A stretch of 64,000 nucleotides of DNA from Caenimonas sp. SL110 (GTDB taxonomy: Bacteria; Pseudomonadota; Gammaproteobacteria; Burkholderiales; Burkholderiaceae_C): positions 1 through 64,000 of the forward strand of contig NZ_JANU01000009.1 in assembly GCF_001044395.1 (NCBI RefSeq), written 5' to 3'. The notes under the pieces are model-generated. The model worked only from the letters and a program-made list of their open reading frames with translations. It was not told the origin of the DNA and made no database searches. The position numbers and the translations under genes were made by a program. Shown in pieces: positions 34,520 to 43,876 of the stretch (position 1 is the first letter of the stretch; the number at the start of each line of letters is the position of its first letter).

Positions 34520-35881
34520 TTATTTGCACTGGCCTCCGGCCTTGACGCCGCTTTCGGCCAGCACGCTGACCAGCAACGGGTTGCGGGAGCTTGGCAACGG
34601 AGTCTTGTCGAACTCAAGGAACTTGGGCACCGAAATGGGCCGCTTGGTTTCCCCGCCGACACCGGCAAACCCTGCCTCACCCTTGCCCAGGTGGAGGATG
34701 TCGCCAGCAGTCGCAATTTCGATGTGGCCGTCCCGCACGAAGACGAACAGGCCCTCTTCGTTATCCGAAACGTTGTCGCCAGAAAACAACTTGGGCGGCA
34801 CCGTCACGGCGTCAGGCCGTGGGCCATCCATGGCCGGCTGGCTGGCGATGGGGCGAATGGCCGTGGGCGTGATCTGCAGGCCCTGGCCTTCCTGAAGCAC
34901 CTGCAGCGCCGTGTCGCCCTGGCGGTTGACTGCGATCGAGCCGAGCCAGGTCCAGAGCGTGAGGTCTTCGCAGGTGTCGGAGTTCTCGCGGCTCGTGCAG
35001 TTGATGTCCAGCCCGGTGCCGCGAATGCCGATGGTGGCAGTGGCGGTGTTGAAGCCGACGTTGCGGTTGTTCGCCTTGGCGATCAGGCCGGTGAGCGCGC
35101 GAACCGAGCCGCGCAGCACGGAAGCCAGGAACCGCCCTTCGCCAGCGTTTTTGGTGTCGTAAACGAAGTTGTCGACGCGAAAGCGCGTGGTGGAACCGAG
35201 CGTGATGCGCGTGTCGTCGCGGAAAGCCAGCACCGCCTGCGTGGCGCCGGATGTTTCAACCAGGTCACCCGGATAGACACTGCCGCCATTGACCAGGCGC
35301 CTGCGCTGGCCGGCTGCATCGACGGCATTGACCGTGCCCTGCGAAGACACCACCTTGGCGCTCGCCTGCACCGCATTGGGACGGGAGGACTCCGACACTG
35401 CAGCGGACTCGGTGCCGCAATCGCGCGAGCAGACGCGTGCGTCGAAGTCGGTGCCGCGAATGCCGATGGTGGCTGTATTGGTCTGGACCTTGGCCGCATT
35501 GGGCGAGCCCTTGGCGATAAGGCCGGTCACGGCACGAAAGCCACCACGAACCAGTTGCATCAGCATGCCGTTGTCGGGGGCGTTCTCGCGAAACTTGTAC
35601 TGCTGCAGCACGATTTCGGAGTTGGGGCGTACGGTCATCCGGGTGCCGTCTTCCATCTTGATGATGGCGGAGGCTCCGTCAGAAGTGGTGAGGCGATCGC
35701 CCTCCTTGAGGGTCAGCCCCTTGCCAAGGGTGCGGGGCACCTGGCCGGCGGTCTGCGCAAAGCCGACGCCACGGGAGAATTCAACTTCACCGGCTCCCTG
35801 TGCTGCGGCACCGAACGTGGATACCGCCAGCAGGACGCCAATGGCGGCAGGACGGAATTTGTGAATCTGTGGGGCGACCAT
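34520..35881 (-). CDS. Secreted protein with two FecR domains
   Basis: A 453-residue protein with a signal peptide (about 1-28, ending AAAQ) and two FecR domains (about 60-155 and 205-300). Each domain ends in the same signature (NTATIGIRGTDFDAR and TATATIGIRGTGLDIN), evidence of an internal duplication. The C-terminal 150 residues are unlike known domains. FecR domains usually occur in anti-sigma regulators with a membrane segment; here there is none after the signal peptide, so the protein should be free in the periplasm or at the surface. It probably works with the TpsB transporter downstream. Confidence 0.87.
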   Translation of the reverse strand: MVAPQIHKFRPAAIGVLLAVSTFGAAAQGAGEVEFSRGVGFAQTAGQVPRTLGKGLTLKEGDRLTTSDGASAIIKMEDGTRMTVRPNSEIVLQQYKFRENAPDNGMLMQLVRGGFRAVTGLIAKGSPNAAKVQTNTATIGIRGTDFDARVCSRDCGTESAAVSESSRPNAVQASAKVVSSQGTVNAVDAAGQRRRLVNGGSVYPGDLVETSGATQAVLAFRDDTRITLGSTTRFRVDNFVYDTKNAGEGRFLASVLRGSVRALTGLIAKANNRNVGFNTATATIGIRGTGLDINCTSRENSDTCEDLTLWTWLGSIAVNRQGDTALQVLQEGQGLQITPTAIRPIASQPAMDGPRPDAVTVPPKLFSGDNVSDNEEGLFVFVRDGHIEIATAGDILHLGKGEAGFAGVGGETKRPISVPKFLEFDKTPLPSSRNPLLVSVLAESGVKAGGQCK

Positions 35882-35931
35882 GCATAACCTCCGGATACCG
35901 AACTTGCCTCTGAATACTGCTACCTCAGCAT

Positions 35932-35937
35932 GTTATA
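35932..35937 (-). promoter_or_regulatory. Candidate -10 element of the FecR-TpsB unit
   Basis: On the minus strand TATAAC lies about 50 bases upstream of the FecR start in the 118-base gap to the HIT gene. No convincing -35 is seen, so the promoter is tentative. Confidence 0.3.
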
Positions 35938-35999
35938 CACGCTTGTGCGCTAGGGGCATACAGCCGCATCCCGTACTCAGGGGGTGCAACGTGCGGATT

Positions 36000-36452
36000 T
36001 CACATAGAACTGCAATTTCCAGACCGGGCTGAGAGACGCGCGCACAGATCGAGTTCCAGCTCTGTGAGCTTGCTCACAACTTCAGCGAGTTGCTGTGGCG
36101 ATGCATTCCGCTGCGCTGCACTCCACACGGAACCCGGGAAATAGCTGTCCCACCTGAATCGCGCGATCACATGCCAGTGCAGGTGCGGCACCGCATTGCC
36201 CAGGGCCGCGAGATTGATCTTGTCCGGTGCGAGGTGCTGGCGCAGGCACTCCTCCACGCAGACGACGGCATCCATGCACAAACGCCGGTCGTCGGCAGGA
36301 AGCTGCGAGAACTCGGGCACATGTTCGCTCCAGACCACCCGGTAGAACGCGGCGATGCCCGGCTCGTCACAGCGGATCACGCGAAACTTGTCGCTTGTGA
36401 ACACCAGGGTGCCGCCGGGGCCGTCGCACAGTGGGCAGCCCGGTGCCTTCAT
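36000..36452 (-). CDS. HIT-family hydrolase
   Basis: A 150-residue histidine-triad protein with the catalytic HLHWHVIAR motif at about residues 91-99 and an N-terminal CPLC pair. Family members hydrolyse nucleoside phosphoramidates or dinucleoside polyphosphates. The ATG overlaps the stop of the giant DUF3683 gene by one base (TGATG), so both are probably made together; the two genes are neighbours in many Burkholderiales. The substrate is unknown. Confidence 0.9.
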   Translation of the reverse strand: MKAPGCPLCDGPGGTLVFTSDKFRVIRCDEPGIAAFYRVVWSEHVPEFSQLPADDRRLCMDAVVCVEECLRQHLAPDKINLAALGNAVPHLHWHVIARFRWDSYFPGSVWSAAQRNASPQQLAEVVSKLTELELDLCARLSARSGNCSSM

Positions 36453-39400
36453 CAGACGAGCACCCGCTCGATCCCGCCGTTGTTCGCGGCATTCACATAT
36501 TCGGGCATCCAGTCCGCGCCCAGGATCTTGTTGGCCATCTCGACCACGACGTAATCTGCTTCGAGCAGGCCGTTTTGCAGGTCATTGCCGTAGCGGGTCA
36601 GGCCCTGCAGGCAGCTCGGGCAGCTGGTGAGGATCTTGATGTTGCCCTTGGCGCCGGGGCCGCCTTCCACGCCAGCCATCGACGCGCGCAGCGCCGTTTC
36701 ATCCTTGCGCAGCTCTTCTTCCTTGCGAAAGCGCACCTGCGTGGAGATGTCGGGCCGCGTCACGCCCAGCGTGCCCGACTCACCGCAGCAGCGCTCGGAC
36801 TTGCGCACGTTGTCGCCGACCAGCGCCTTCACGGTCTTCATGGGCTCCTGCAGTTTCATCGGGCTGTGGCACGGGTCGTGGAACAGATACCCCGCCGCCT
36901 GCGCCGGGTCGGACAGGTCGAGCGTGATGCCTTTTTCGAGCAGGTATTCGTGGATGTCGATGATCCGGCAGCCCGGGAAAATCTTGTCGAACTCGTAGCC
37001 CTGCAACTGGTCGTAGCAGGTGCCGCAGCTCACCACCACCGTCTTGATATCGAGGTAGTTGAGCGTATTGGCCACGCGGTGAAAGAGGACCCGGTTTTCC
37101 GTGATCATCTTTTCGGCCTTGTCGAACTGGCCCGAGCCTCGTTGCGGATAGCCGCAGCACAGATAGCCGGGAGGCAATACCGTCTGCACACCCGCATGCC
37201 AGAGCATGGCCTGCGTGGCCAGGCCGACCTGCGAGAACAATCGTTCCGATCCGCAACCGGGGAAATAGAACACCGCCTCGGTCTCCGAGGTCGTCGACTT
37301 CGGGTTGCGGATGATAGGAACGTAATCCTTGTCCTCGATGTCCAGCAGCGCGCGTGCTGTTTTCTTGGGAAGGCCGCCGGGGAGCTTCTTGTTGATGAAG
37401 TGAATCACCTGCTCCTTGATCGGCGAGCGCTCGTGCGTGGCAGGCGGCTTGGCCGTTTGCTTGCGCGCAAGGCCCCGCAAGAGGTCGTTGGCCAGGCGCT
37501 GCGCCTTGAAGCCGACATCGACCATGGCGGTGCGCATGAACTTGATCATCTCCGGGCTCGTGGCGTTGAGCATCAGCATTGCCGCGGCATTGCCCGGACG
37601 GAAGCTCTTCTGGCCCATCTTGCGCAGGAGGTTGCGCATGTTCATCGACACATCGCCGAAGTCGATCTTGACCGGGCATGGCGACAGGCACTTGTGGCAG
37701 ACCGTGCAGTGGTCGGCCACATCCTCAAACTCCTGCCAGTGCTTGATCGACACGCCGCGCCGGGTCTGCTCTTCGTACAAAAAGGCTTCGACCAGCAGCG
37801 AGGTCGCCAGGATCTTGTTGCGTGGGCTGTAGAGCAGGTTGGCACGCGGCACGTGGGTCGCACACACGGGCTTGCATTTGCCGCAACGCAGGCAATCCTT
37901 GATGCTGTCTGCAATGGCGCCGATGTCCGACTGCTGCATGATCAGCGACTCATGGCCCATCAGGCCGAATGACGGCGTGTAGGCGTTGGTCAGGTCGGCG
38001 TACACCGAGGTTGCGCTGTCCGCCTGCGAATGCCGCAGCAGCTTGCCCTTGTTGAAGCGCCCCTCGGGATCGACCTGCTGCTTGTAATCGGCAAATGGCT
38101 TCAGCTCCTCGTCGGTCAGGAACTCCAGCTTGGTGATGCCGATACCGTGCTCACCCGAGATCACGCCATTGAGCGATCGGGCCAGGATCATGATTCGCTT
38201 GACGGCCGTGTGGGCCGACTGGAGCATCTCGTAGTCGTCGCTGTTGACCGGGATGTTGGTGTGCACGTTGCCGTCGCCGGCGTGCATGTGCAGCGCAATC
38301 CAGACGCGGCCCTTGAGCACGCGCTTGTGGATGGCGGTCACCTCTTCCAGGATCGCAGCGAAAGGGTCGCCTGCAAACAGCTGGTGCAGCGGCGCGCGTA
38401 TCTGGGTTTTCCAGCTGGCGCGCAGCGTGTGGTCCTGCAGCTGGGGGAAGAGGCTGTCAACGTTGACGAGCCAGTCCTGCCACTGCGCGCGCACGCCGTG
38501 CAGCAACTCCAGCGCCTGGCCCACGCGGTCTTCCAGCAGCTCCGCAGATGGAATCTCGCTCGCATCGTCCTGCTTGCCCAGCGGCAGGTTGCCGCGGCTG
38601 AAGAACGCGATCAGCCCGTCGGCCAGCTTGAGCTTGTTGGCCAGCGACAGTTCGATGTTGATGCGCTCGATGCCGTCGGTGTACTCGGCCATGCGCGGCA
38701 ACGGAATCACCACGTCTTCGTTGATCTTGAACGCGTTGGTGTGCTTGCTGATGGCCGCAGTGCGCTTGCGGTCCAGCCAGAACTTCTTGCGCGCCTCGGG
38801 GCTGATGGCGATAAAGCCCTCGCCGCTGCGCGAATTGGCGATGCGAACCACCTCGGAGGTCGCGCGCGCCACGTCGTCGGCGTTGTCGCCTGCGATGTCG
38901 CCCACCAGGACCATCTTGGGCAACACGGCTCGCTTGGATTTGGTCGAGTAGCCCACAGCCTTCAGGTAGCGATCGTCCAGATGTTCCAGGCCTGCCAGCA
39001 CAACCCCCGTGCGCAGTTGCTCGGCGAACATGAAGTCCTTGATCTCGACGATGCTGGGCACGGCGTCGCGCGCATTGCCGAAGAACTCCAGGCAGACCGT
39101 GCGCGTGTGCGTGGGCATGCGGTGAACGACCCAGCGTGCGCTGGTGATGAGGCCGTCGCAGCCTTCCTTCTGGATGCCCGGCAGGCCCGACAGGAACTTG
39201 TCGGTCACGTCCTTGCCCAGGCCTTCCTTGCGGAAGGTACGCCCGGGGATCTGCAGGGTTTCGGTGCGGACCGGCGTCTTGCCGTCGGCCTGGAAATAGC
39301 GGCACTCGAAGGTCGCCATCTCGGCGTCGTGGATCTTGCCCAGGTTGTGGTCGGTGCGGGTGACTTCGAGCCACTGCGCCTGCGGCGTCACCATGCGCCA

Positions 39401-40354
39401 GGACACCAGGTTGTCCAGCGCCGTGCCCCACAGCACCGCCTTCTTGCCGCCCGCGTTCATCGCGACATTGCCGCCGATGCACGATGCCTCGGCGGAAGTC
39501 GGATCGACTGCAAAGACGAAGCCACCGCGCTCTGCCGCATCGGCCACACGCTGCGTGACAACGCCGGCCTCGGTCCAGATCGTGGGAACCGGCTGGCTGT
39601 GCCCGCCGATGGTCACCATCTCGACCTCGGTCATGGCTTCGAGCTTTTCCGTGTTGATCACGGCGCTCTTCCAGGTCAGCGGAATCGCGCCGCCCGTGTA
39701 GCCCGTGCCGCCGCCGCGCGGAATGATGGTCAGGCCCAGGTCGATACAGCCCTTGACCAGGCCGGCCATCTCGGCTTCGGTGTCAGGGGTGAGCACGACG
39801 AAGGGGTATTCGACACGCCAGTCGGTCGCGTCCGTCACATGGGAAACACGCGACAGGCCATCGAACTTGATGTTGTCGCCGGCGGTGTACTTTCGCAGTG
39901 CGCGCCGCGTCTCCTTGCGCAAGTCCCACATCTGCTTGAACGCTTCGCCGAAAGCCGTCACGGCGGCGCTGGCGCCCTTGAGCAATTCACCGACAAGCGC
40001 ATCGCGCGCCGCGTCACCATCAGGGGTGCGGCGCTTTTGCACTTCGGAGAGCCGGTGATGCAGTGCATCGACCAACTGGCCGCGCCGTCGCGGATTGTCC
40101 AGCATGTCGTCCTGCAGGTACGGGTTGCGCTGAACCACCCAGATATCGCCCAGCACCTCGTAGAGCATGCGTGCGGAGCGGCCGGTCTGGCGCTCTTCAC
40201 GCAACTGGTTGAGCACATCCCAGGCGCGTTCGCCCAAGAGGCGGATGACGATCTCGCGATCGGAAAACGAGGTGTAGTTGTACGGAATCTCGCGCAGGCG
40301 GGGGGCGTCGTCGGCCTTGGCCATCAGCTGGTTGAGCGTAGTCGGTGCGTTCAC
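36452..40354 (-). CDS. DUF3683 FAD-linked oxidase fused to Fe-S/CCG oxidoreductase
   Basis: About 1,300 residues that combine parts normally on separate chains. They are an N-terminal DUF3683 region (about 1-150), an FAD-binding-4 domain (about 180-330, [14 protein letters not shown]), an FAD-oxidase C domain, two 4Fe-4S motifs ([11 protein letters not shown] and [12 protein letters not shown]) and two CCG domains (CCGYPQRG and CCGESG). This is a GlcD-GlcF or D-2-hydroxyglutarate/D-lactate dehydrogenase-like electron route in one protein, likely feeding quinone. The substrate is unproven. The start is probably the GTG at 40354 ([10 protein letters not shown]); the frame stays open to 40426 without a ribosome site. 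It is divergent from ugpB. Confidence 0.92.
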   Translation of the reverse strand: MNAPTTLNQLMAKADDAPRLREIPYNYTSFSDREIVIRLLGERAWDVLNQLREERQTGRSARMLYEVLGDIWVVQRNPYLQDDMLDNPRRRGQLVDALHHRLSEVQKRRTPDGDAARDALVGELLKGASAAVTAFGEAFKQMWDLRKETRRALRKYTAGDNIKFDGLSRVSHVTDATDWRVEYPFVVLTPDTEAEMAGLVKGCIDLGLTIIPRGGGTGYTGGAIPLTWKSAVINTEKLEAMTEVEMVTIGGHSQPVPTIWTEAGVVTQRVADAAERGGFVFAVDPTSAEASCIGGNVAMNAGGKKAVLWGTALDNLVSWRMVTPQAQWLEVTRTDHNLGKIHDAEMATFECRYFQADGKTPVRTETLQIPGRTFRKEGLGKDVTDKFLSGLPGIQKEGCDGLITSARWVVHRMPTHTRTVCLEFFGNARDAVPSIVEIKDFMFAEQLRTGVVLAGLEHLDDRYLKAVGYSTKSKRAVLPKMVLVGDIAGDNADDVARATSEVVRIANSRSGEGFIAISPEARKKFWLDRKRTAAISKHTNAFKINEDVVIPLPRMAEYTDGIERINIELSLANKLKLADGLIAFFSRGNLPLGKQDDASEIPSAELLEDRVGQALELLHGVRAQWQDWLVNVDSLFPQLQDHTLRASWKTQIRAPLHQLFAGDPFAAILEEVTAIHKRVLKGRVWIALHMHAGDGNVHTNIPVNSDDYEMLQSAHTAVKRIMILARSLNGVISGEHGIGITKLEFLTDEELKPFADYKQQVDPEGRFNKGKLLRHSQADSATSVYADLTNAYTPSFGLMGHESLIMQQSDIGAIADSIKDCLRCGKCKPVCATHVPRANLLYSPRNKILATSLLVEAFLYEEQTRRGVSIKHWQEFEDVADHCTVCHKCLSPCPVKIDFGDVSMNMRNLLRKMGQKSFRPGNAAAMLMLNATSPEMIKFMRTAMVDVGFKAQRLANDLLRGLARKQTAKPPATHERSPIKEQVIHFINKKLPGGLPKKTARALLDIEDKDYVPIIRNPKSTTSETEAVFYFPGCGSERLFSQVGLATQAMLWHAGVQTVLPPGYLCCGYPQRGSGQFDKAEKMITENRVLFHRVANTLNYLDIKTVVVSCGTCYDQLQGYEFDKIFPGCRIIDIHEYLLEKGITLDLSDPAQAAGYLFHDPCHSPMKLQEPMKTVKALVGDNVRKSERCCGESGTLGVTRPDISTQVRFRKEEELRKDETALRASMAGVEGGPGAKGNIKILTSCPSCLQGLTRYGNDLQNGLLEADYVVVEMANKILGADWMPEYVNAANNGGIERVLV

Positions 40355-40453
40355 TTGAATTAGGGCTTTCCTGTCAGCCAAACGAATGCAACACGGCTGA
40401 GGAAAGATGTTACCGCAGTGCAGCAAGACCCTGCGCCCTTATGGAAACCCCGC

Positions 40454-40540
40454 TTGTAAGGGTACAGTGCGCCCCTGTTAAATCGCCTGTCACAAACAAA
40501 CCGTATCTTCGTGACGGCCCGATCCGATCGGTCGGGCTTT
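40454..40540 (+). promoter_or_regulatory. ugp promoter region with Pho-box-like repeat and leader hairpin
   Basis: CTGTTAA (40475-40481) and CTGTCAC (40487-40493) form a direct repeat like a Pho box, but offset by 12 rather than the usual 11 bases. TATCTT (40504-40509) follows ten bases after the second half, the normal place for a -10. A separate sigma-70-like pair, TTGTAA (40454) and TTAAAT (40478) with an 18-base spacer, overlaps it. Downstream, GCCCGA and TCGGGC (40517-40537) form a leader hairpin followed by TTT. Confidence 0.45.
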
Positions 40541-40564
40541 CAAGCAGTCATCCAAGGAGAACCA

Positions 40565-41869
40565 ATGAAACTGCAACTATCCGCCGCAGCCCTCGCTCTT
40601 GCCTTCGCCCTCCCGGCGCAGGCCCAGACCGAGATCCAGTGGTGGCATTCGATGGGCGGCGCCCTGGGCGAATGGGTCAACGACCTCGCCAAGGAGTTCA
40701 ATGCAAGCCAGAAGGATTACAAGATCACGCCGACCTTCAAGGGCAGCTACGACGAATCCATGACAGCGGCCATCGCGGCTTTCCGCGCCGGCAATGCACC
40801 GCACATCCTTCAGGTGTTCGAAGTCGGCACGGCGACGATGATGGCCTCCAAGGGCGCCGTCGTCCCGGTCGGCGAAGTGATGAGCAAGGCTGGCCTCAAG
40901 TTCGACCCCAGCGTTTACGTGCCTGCCGTTTCGGGCTACTACACCGCACCGAACGGCCAGATGCTGAGCTTCCCGTTCAACAGCTCGACGCCGGTCTTCC
41001 ATTACAACAAGGACGCGTTCAAGGCCGCCGGCCTCGATCCGGAAAAGCCGCCGACGACATGGCCTGAAGTGGCCCTGACGGCTGCCAAGCTCAAGGCATC
41101 GGGTCACAAGTGCCCGTTCACCACCAGCTGGATCAGCTGGACGCAGCTGGAAAGTTTCTCGGCCTGGCACAACGTGCTGTACGCAACCAAGAACAATGGT
41201 TTCGGCGGCACCGACACGCGCCTGGCATTCAACAGCCCGCTGCACGTGCGCCACATCGAGAACCTGGCCAACATGGCCAAGAGCGGCCTGTTCATCTACA
41301 AGGGCCGCAACAACGCCGCTGACGCCACCTTCGTGTCGGGCGAGTGCGCCATGGTGACGGGCTCTTCGGCGCTGTCGGGCAGCGTCAAGCGCAACAGCAA
41401 ATTCGCCGCCGGCATCGGCACCCTGCCCTACTACCCTGACGTGAACGGCGCTCCACAGAACACCGTCATCGGCGGCGCCAGCCTGTGGGTGATGTCGGGC
41501 AAGAAGACCGAAGAGTACAAGGGCATCGGCCAGTTCTTCAACTACCTGTCGCAGCCTGAGGTGGCGGCCAAGAGCCACCAGCGCACCGGCTACCTGCCTG
41601 TGACGAAGGCTTCGTTCGAGCTGACCGAAAAGTCCGGCTTCTACAAGCAGAATCCGGGCTATGACGTGTCGGTCAACCAGATGGTTCGCAAGACCACCGA
41701 CAAGTCGCGTGGCGTGCGCCTGGGCAACTTCGTGCAGATCCGCACCATCATCGACGAGGAGCTCGAAGGTGTGTGGCGCGGTGCGAAGCAGCCCAAGGAA
41801 GCACTGGATGCAGCGGTGCAGCGCGGCAATGAGCAGCTGGAGCGTTTCCAGAAGGCCAACAAGGGCTGA
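40565..41869 (+). CDS. ugpB: sn-Glycerol-3-phosphate ABC transporter, substrate-binding protein
   Basis: A 434-residue periplasmic receptor. The signal peptide (1-20, ALPAQAQ) is followed by the UgpB-like start TEIQWWHSMGGALGEWVNDL, and the body is a typical family 1 binding protein. It captures glycerol-3-phosphate or glycerophosphodiesters for UgpAEC. AAGGAGAACC gives a strong ribosome site; the frame extends upstream to 40511 but only through the leader. The ugpA start is 200 bases downstream, with a REP-like element between, which may allow more UgpB than membrane components to be made. Confidence 0.95.
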   Translation: MKLQLSAAALALAFALPAQAQTEIQWWHSMGGALGEWVNDLAKEFNASQKDYKITPTFKGSYDESMTAAIAAFRAGNAPHILQVFEVGTATMMASKGAVVPVGEVMSKAGLKFDPSVYVPAVSGYYTAPNGQMLSFPFNSSTPVFHYNKDAFKAAGLDPEKPPTTWPEVALTAAKLKASGHKCPFTTSWISWTQLESFSAWHNVLYATKNNGFGGTDTRLAFNSPLHVRHIENLANMAKSGLFIYKGRNNAADATFVSGECAMVTGSSALSGSVKRNSKFAAGIGTLPYYPDVNGAPQNTVIGGASLWVMSGKKTEEYKGIGQFFNYLSQPEVAAKSHQRTGYLPVTKASFELTEKSGFYKQNPGYDVSVNQMVRKTTDKSRGVRLGNFVQIRTIIDEELEGVWRGAKQPKEALDAAVQRGNEQLERFQKANKG

Positions 41870-41922
41870 ACGGCTGAGGATGTGTGCCGGTCTCACCGCA
41901 AGTGAGGCCGGGCCAAGAGGGC

Positions 41923-42007
41923 TGTCATGCCGGACTTGATCCGGCATCCACCGCGAAGCGGCAACGGCCGCTGAAGTCATGGATCCCGGGTCGAGCCCGG
42001 GATGACA
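41923..42007. repeat. REP-like inverted-repeat element, copy 3, between ugpB and ugpA
   Basis: The arms at 41923-41950 (TGTCATGCCGGACTTG...) and 41980-42007 (TGGATCCCGGGTCGAG...) share the outer ends with the other copies. Each arm is a palindrome of its own: GCCGGA/TCCGGC and CCCGGG/CCCGGG around short centres. It lies inside the ugp operon, 54 bases after the ugpB stop. Confidence 0.88.
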
Positions 42008-42069
42008 GCCGTTTTCCTGTGGCTGGAGCGGACAGCCTGGTTTTTCCTTTGGACACGAAATAGAAAAAT

Positions 42070-42951
42070 ATGGAGAAGAGGGTCCTTTTCAAATCCAGCT
42101 GGTTGCCCTGGGTGCTGATCGCGCCGCAGATGGCGATCATCTTGCTGTTCTTCTTCTGGCCCGCCTGGCAGGCGCTCTACCAGAGCGTGCTGCAGCAGGA
42201 CGCCTTCGGCTCCAGCAGCGAATTCGTCGGCATGGCGAACTTCAAGCGGCTGTTCGACGACCCGAGCTACCTCGCCTCTTTCTACACGACGGCGATTTTC
42301 TCCGTGCTGGTCTCCGTTGGGGGACTGGCCCTTTCACTGCTGCTTGCCGTGCTCGCCAATCGGGTGATTCGCGCGGCAGGCATCTACAAGACATTGCTCA
42401 TCTGGCCGTACGCGGTCGCGCCGGTCGTGGCCGGTGTGCTGTGGCTGATGATGTTTGCATCGCCCTACGGCGTGATCCGCTACGCGCTGATCGAAATGGG
42501 CTTCGAGTGGAACCACCTGCTCAACGCCAACCACGCGATGGCGCTGATCGTGATGGCCGCCATCTGGAAGCACCTCTCCTACAACTTCCTGTTCTTCCTG
42601 GCCGGCCTGCAGTCGATTCCGCATTCGCTCATCGAGGCCGCCACGATTGACGGCGCGGGCCCGTGGAAGCGCTTCTGGACCATCGTGTTCCCGCTGCTGT
42701 CGCCCACCACGTTCTTCCTGCTGGTGATCAACATCATCTACGCATTTTTCGAGACCTTCGCCATCGTCGATGCAGCCACGCACGGCGGCCCCGGCAAGGA
42801 AACGGCGATCCTGGTCTACAAGGTTTACTACGACGGCTTCAAGGCGCTCGACATCAATGGCTCGGCTGCGCAGTCGGTGATCCTGATGCTGATCGTCGGT
42901 GCACTGACGGTGTTCCAGTTCCGCTTTGTCGAGAAGAAGGTCCACTACTGA
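42070..42951 (+). CDS. ugpA: Glycerol-3-phosphate ABC transporter permease UgpA
   Basis: A 293-residue inner-membrane permease with six hydrophobic segments and the EAA loop (EAATIDGAGPWKRFWTIVFP, about residues 190-210) that contacts the ATPase. It pairs with UgpE, whose start lies one base after its stop. The ribosome site is weak (AAATAG ... ATGGAG). Confidence 0.95.
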   Translation: MEKRVLFKSSWLPWVLIAPQMAIILLFFFWPAWQALYQSVLQQDAFGSSSEFVGMANFKRLFDDPSYLASFYTTAIFSVLVSVGGLALSLLLAVLANRVIRAAGIYKTLLIWPYAVAPVVAGVLWLMMFASPYGVIRYALIEMGFEWNHLLNANHAMALIVMAAIWKHLSYNFLFFLAGLQSIPHSLIEAATIDGAGPWKRFWTIVFPLLSPTTFFLLVINIIYAFFETFAIVDAATHGGPGKETAILVYKVYYDGFKALDINGSAAQSVILMLIVGALTVFQFRFVEKKVHY

Positions 42952-42952
42952 C

Positions 42953-43807
42953 ATGGTCCAGCGCACCCCCATCCTCGACTTCTTCACCCACCTGATCCTG
43001 GCGATCGGCGTGGTGGTGGTTTTCTTTCCGATCTACGTGACCTTCATCGGCTCCACGCAGACCGCGCAGCAGATTTCCACCGCGAACCCGATCTCGCTGC
43101 TGCCCGGCACCAACATCGTCGAAAGCTATCGCTTTGCCCTCTTCGGCGGCAAGACCGAAGCAGGTGCAACAGTTGCGCCAGCGCTGCCCATGATGGGCAT
43201 CAGCCTGGTGAGCGCGCTCATCATCGCCATCGGCAAGATCGCGATCTCGCTGCTGTCGGCCTTCGCCATCGTCTACTTCCGCTTCCCGGCCAAGACGCTC
43301 ATCTTCTGGATGGTGTTCGTCACGCTGATGCTGCCGGTGGAGGTGCGGATCGTTCCGACCTACCAGGTGATATCGGACTTCGGCATGCTCAACACGATGT
43401 CGGGACTCACGATCCCGCTCATCGCATCGGCCACGGCAACATTTTTGTTCCGGCAGTTCTTCATGACCGTGCCCGATGAACTCGTCGAGGCCGCGCGAAT
43501 GGACGGCGCAGGACCGATGCGCTTCTTCAAGGATGTGCTGCTGCCGCTGTCAAAGACCTCGATGGCTGCGCTCTTCGTGATCCAGTTCATCTACGGCTGG
43601 AACCAGTACCTCTGGCCGCTGCTGGTGACCACCGACGAGAAGATGTACCCCATCGTGATGGGCATCAAGCGCCTGATCTTCGGCGAGGTCTACATCGAAT
43701 GGAATGTGGTGATGGCCACTGCGATTCTCGCGATGCTGCCGCCCGCGATCGTCGTGATCCTGATGCAGAAGTGGTTCGTCAAGGGTTTGGTAGATACGGA
43801 AAAGTAA
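42953..43807 (+). CDS. ugpE: Glycerol-3-phosphate ABC transporter permease UgpE
   Basis: A 284-residue inner-membrane permease with six hydrophobic segments and an EAA loop (EAARMDGAGPMRFFKDVLLP). The start at 42953 lies one base after the ugpA stop, so the two are coupled; the in-frame region upstream belongs to ugpA in another frame. A 70-base gap with a strong inverted repeat separates it from ugpC. Confidence 0.95.
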   Translation: MVQRTPILDFFTHLILAIGVVVVFFPIYVTFIGSTQTAQQISTANPISLLPGTNIVESYRFALFGGKTEAGATVAPALPMMGISLVSALIIAIGKIAISLLSAFAIVYFRFPAKTLIFWMVFVTLMLPVEVRIVPTYQVISDFGMLNTMSGLTIPLIASATATFLFRQFFMTVPDELVEAARMDGAGPMRFFKDVLLPLSKTSMAALFVIQFIYGWNQYLWPLLVTTDEKMYPIVMGIKRLIFGEVYIEWNVVMATAILAMLPPAIVVILMQKWFVKGLVDTEK

Positions 43808-43816
43808 TGACCTTGC

Positions 43817-43858
43817 GTGACAGACCAAGAAATTGCACGGCAATTTTTGCTCTGTCAC
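43817..43858 (+). promoter_or_regulatory. Nested inverted repeat between ugpE and ugpC
   Basis: Outer arms GTGACAGA (43817-43824) and TCTGTCAC (43851-43858) enclose inner arms AAATTGC (43830-43836) and GCAATTT (43840-43846) around a three-base loop. The RNA would form a two-part hairpin 19 bases upstream of the ugpC start. The outer arms contain CTGTCAC on each strand, the same word as the Pho-like repeat upstream of ugpB. Confidence 0.55.
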
Positions 43859-43876
43859 CAACTGACTAAGAAAACG

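Noticed and set aside
38030-40363. A plus-strand open frame of 777 codons opposite the DUF3683 protein
   Set aside because: It is an antisense shadow; the minus-strand frame has clear FAD and Fe-S motifs throughout.
40517-40540. ugp leader hairpin as an intrinsic terminator or riboswitch
   Set aside because: The stem has a bulge, only three T residues follow, and no riboswitch core is visible. It is noted only as part of the leader.
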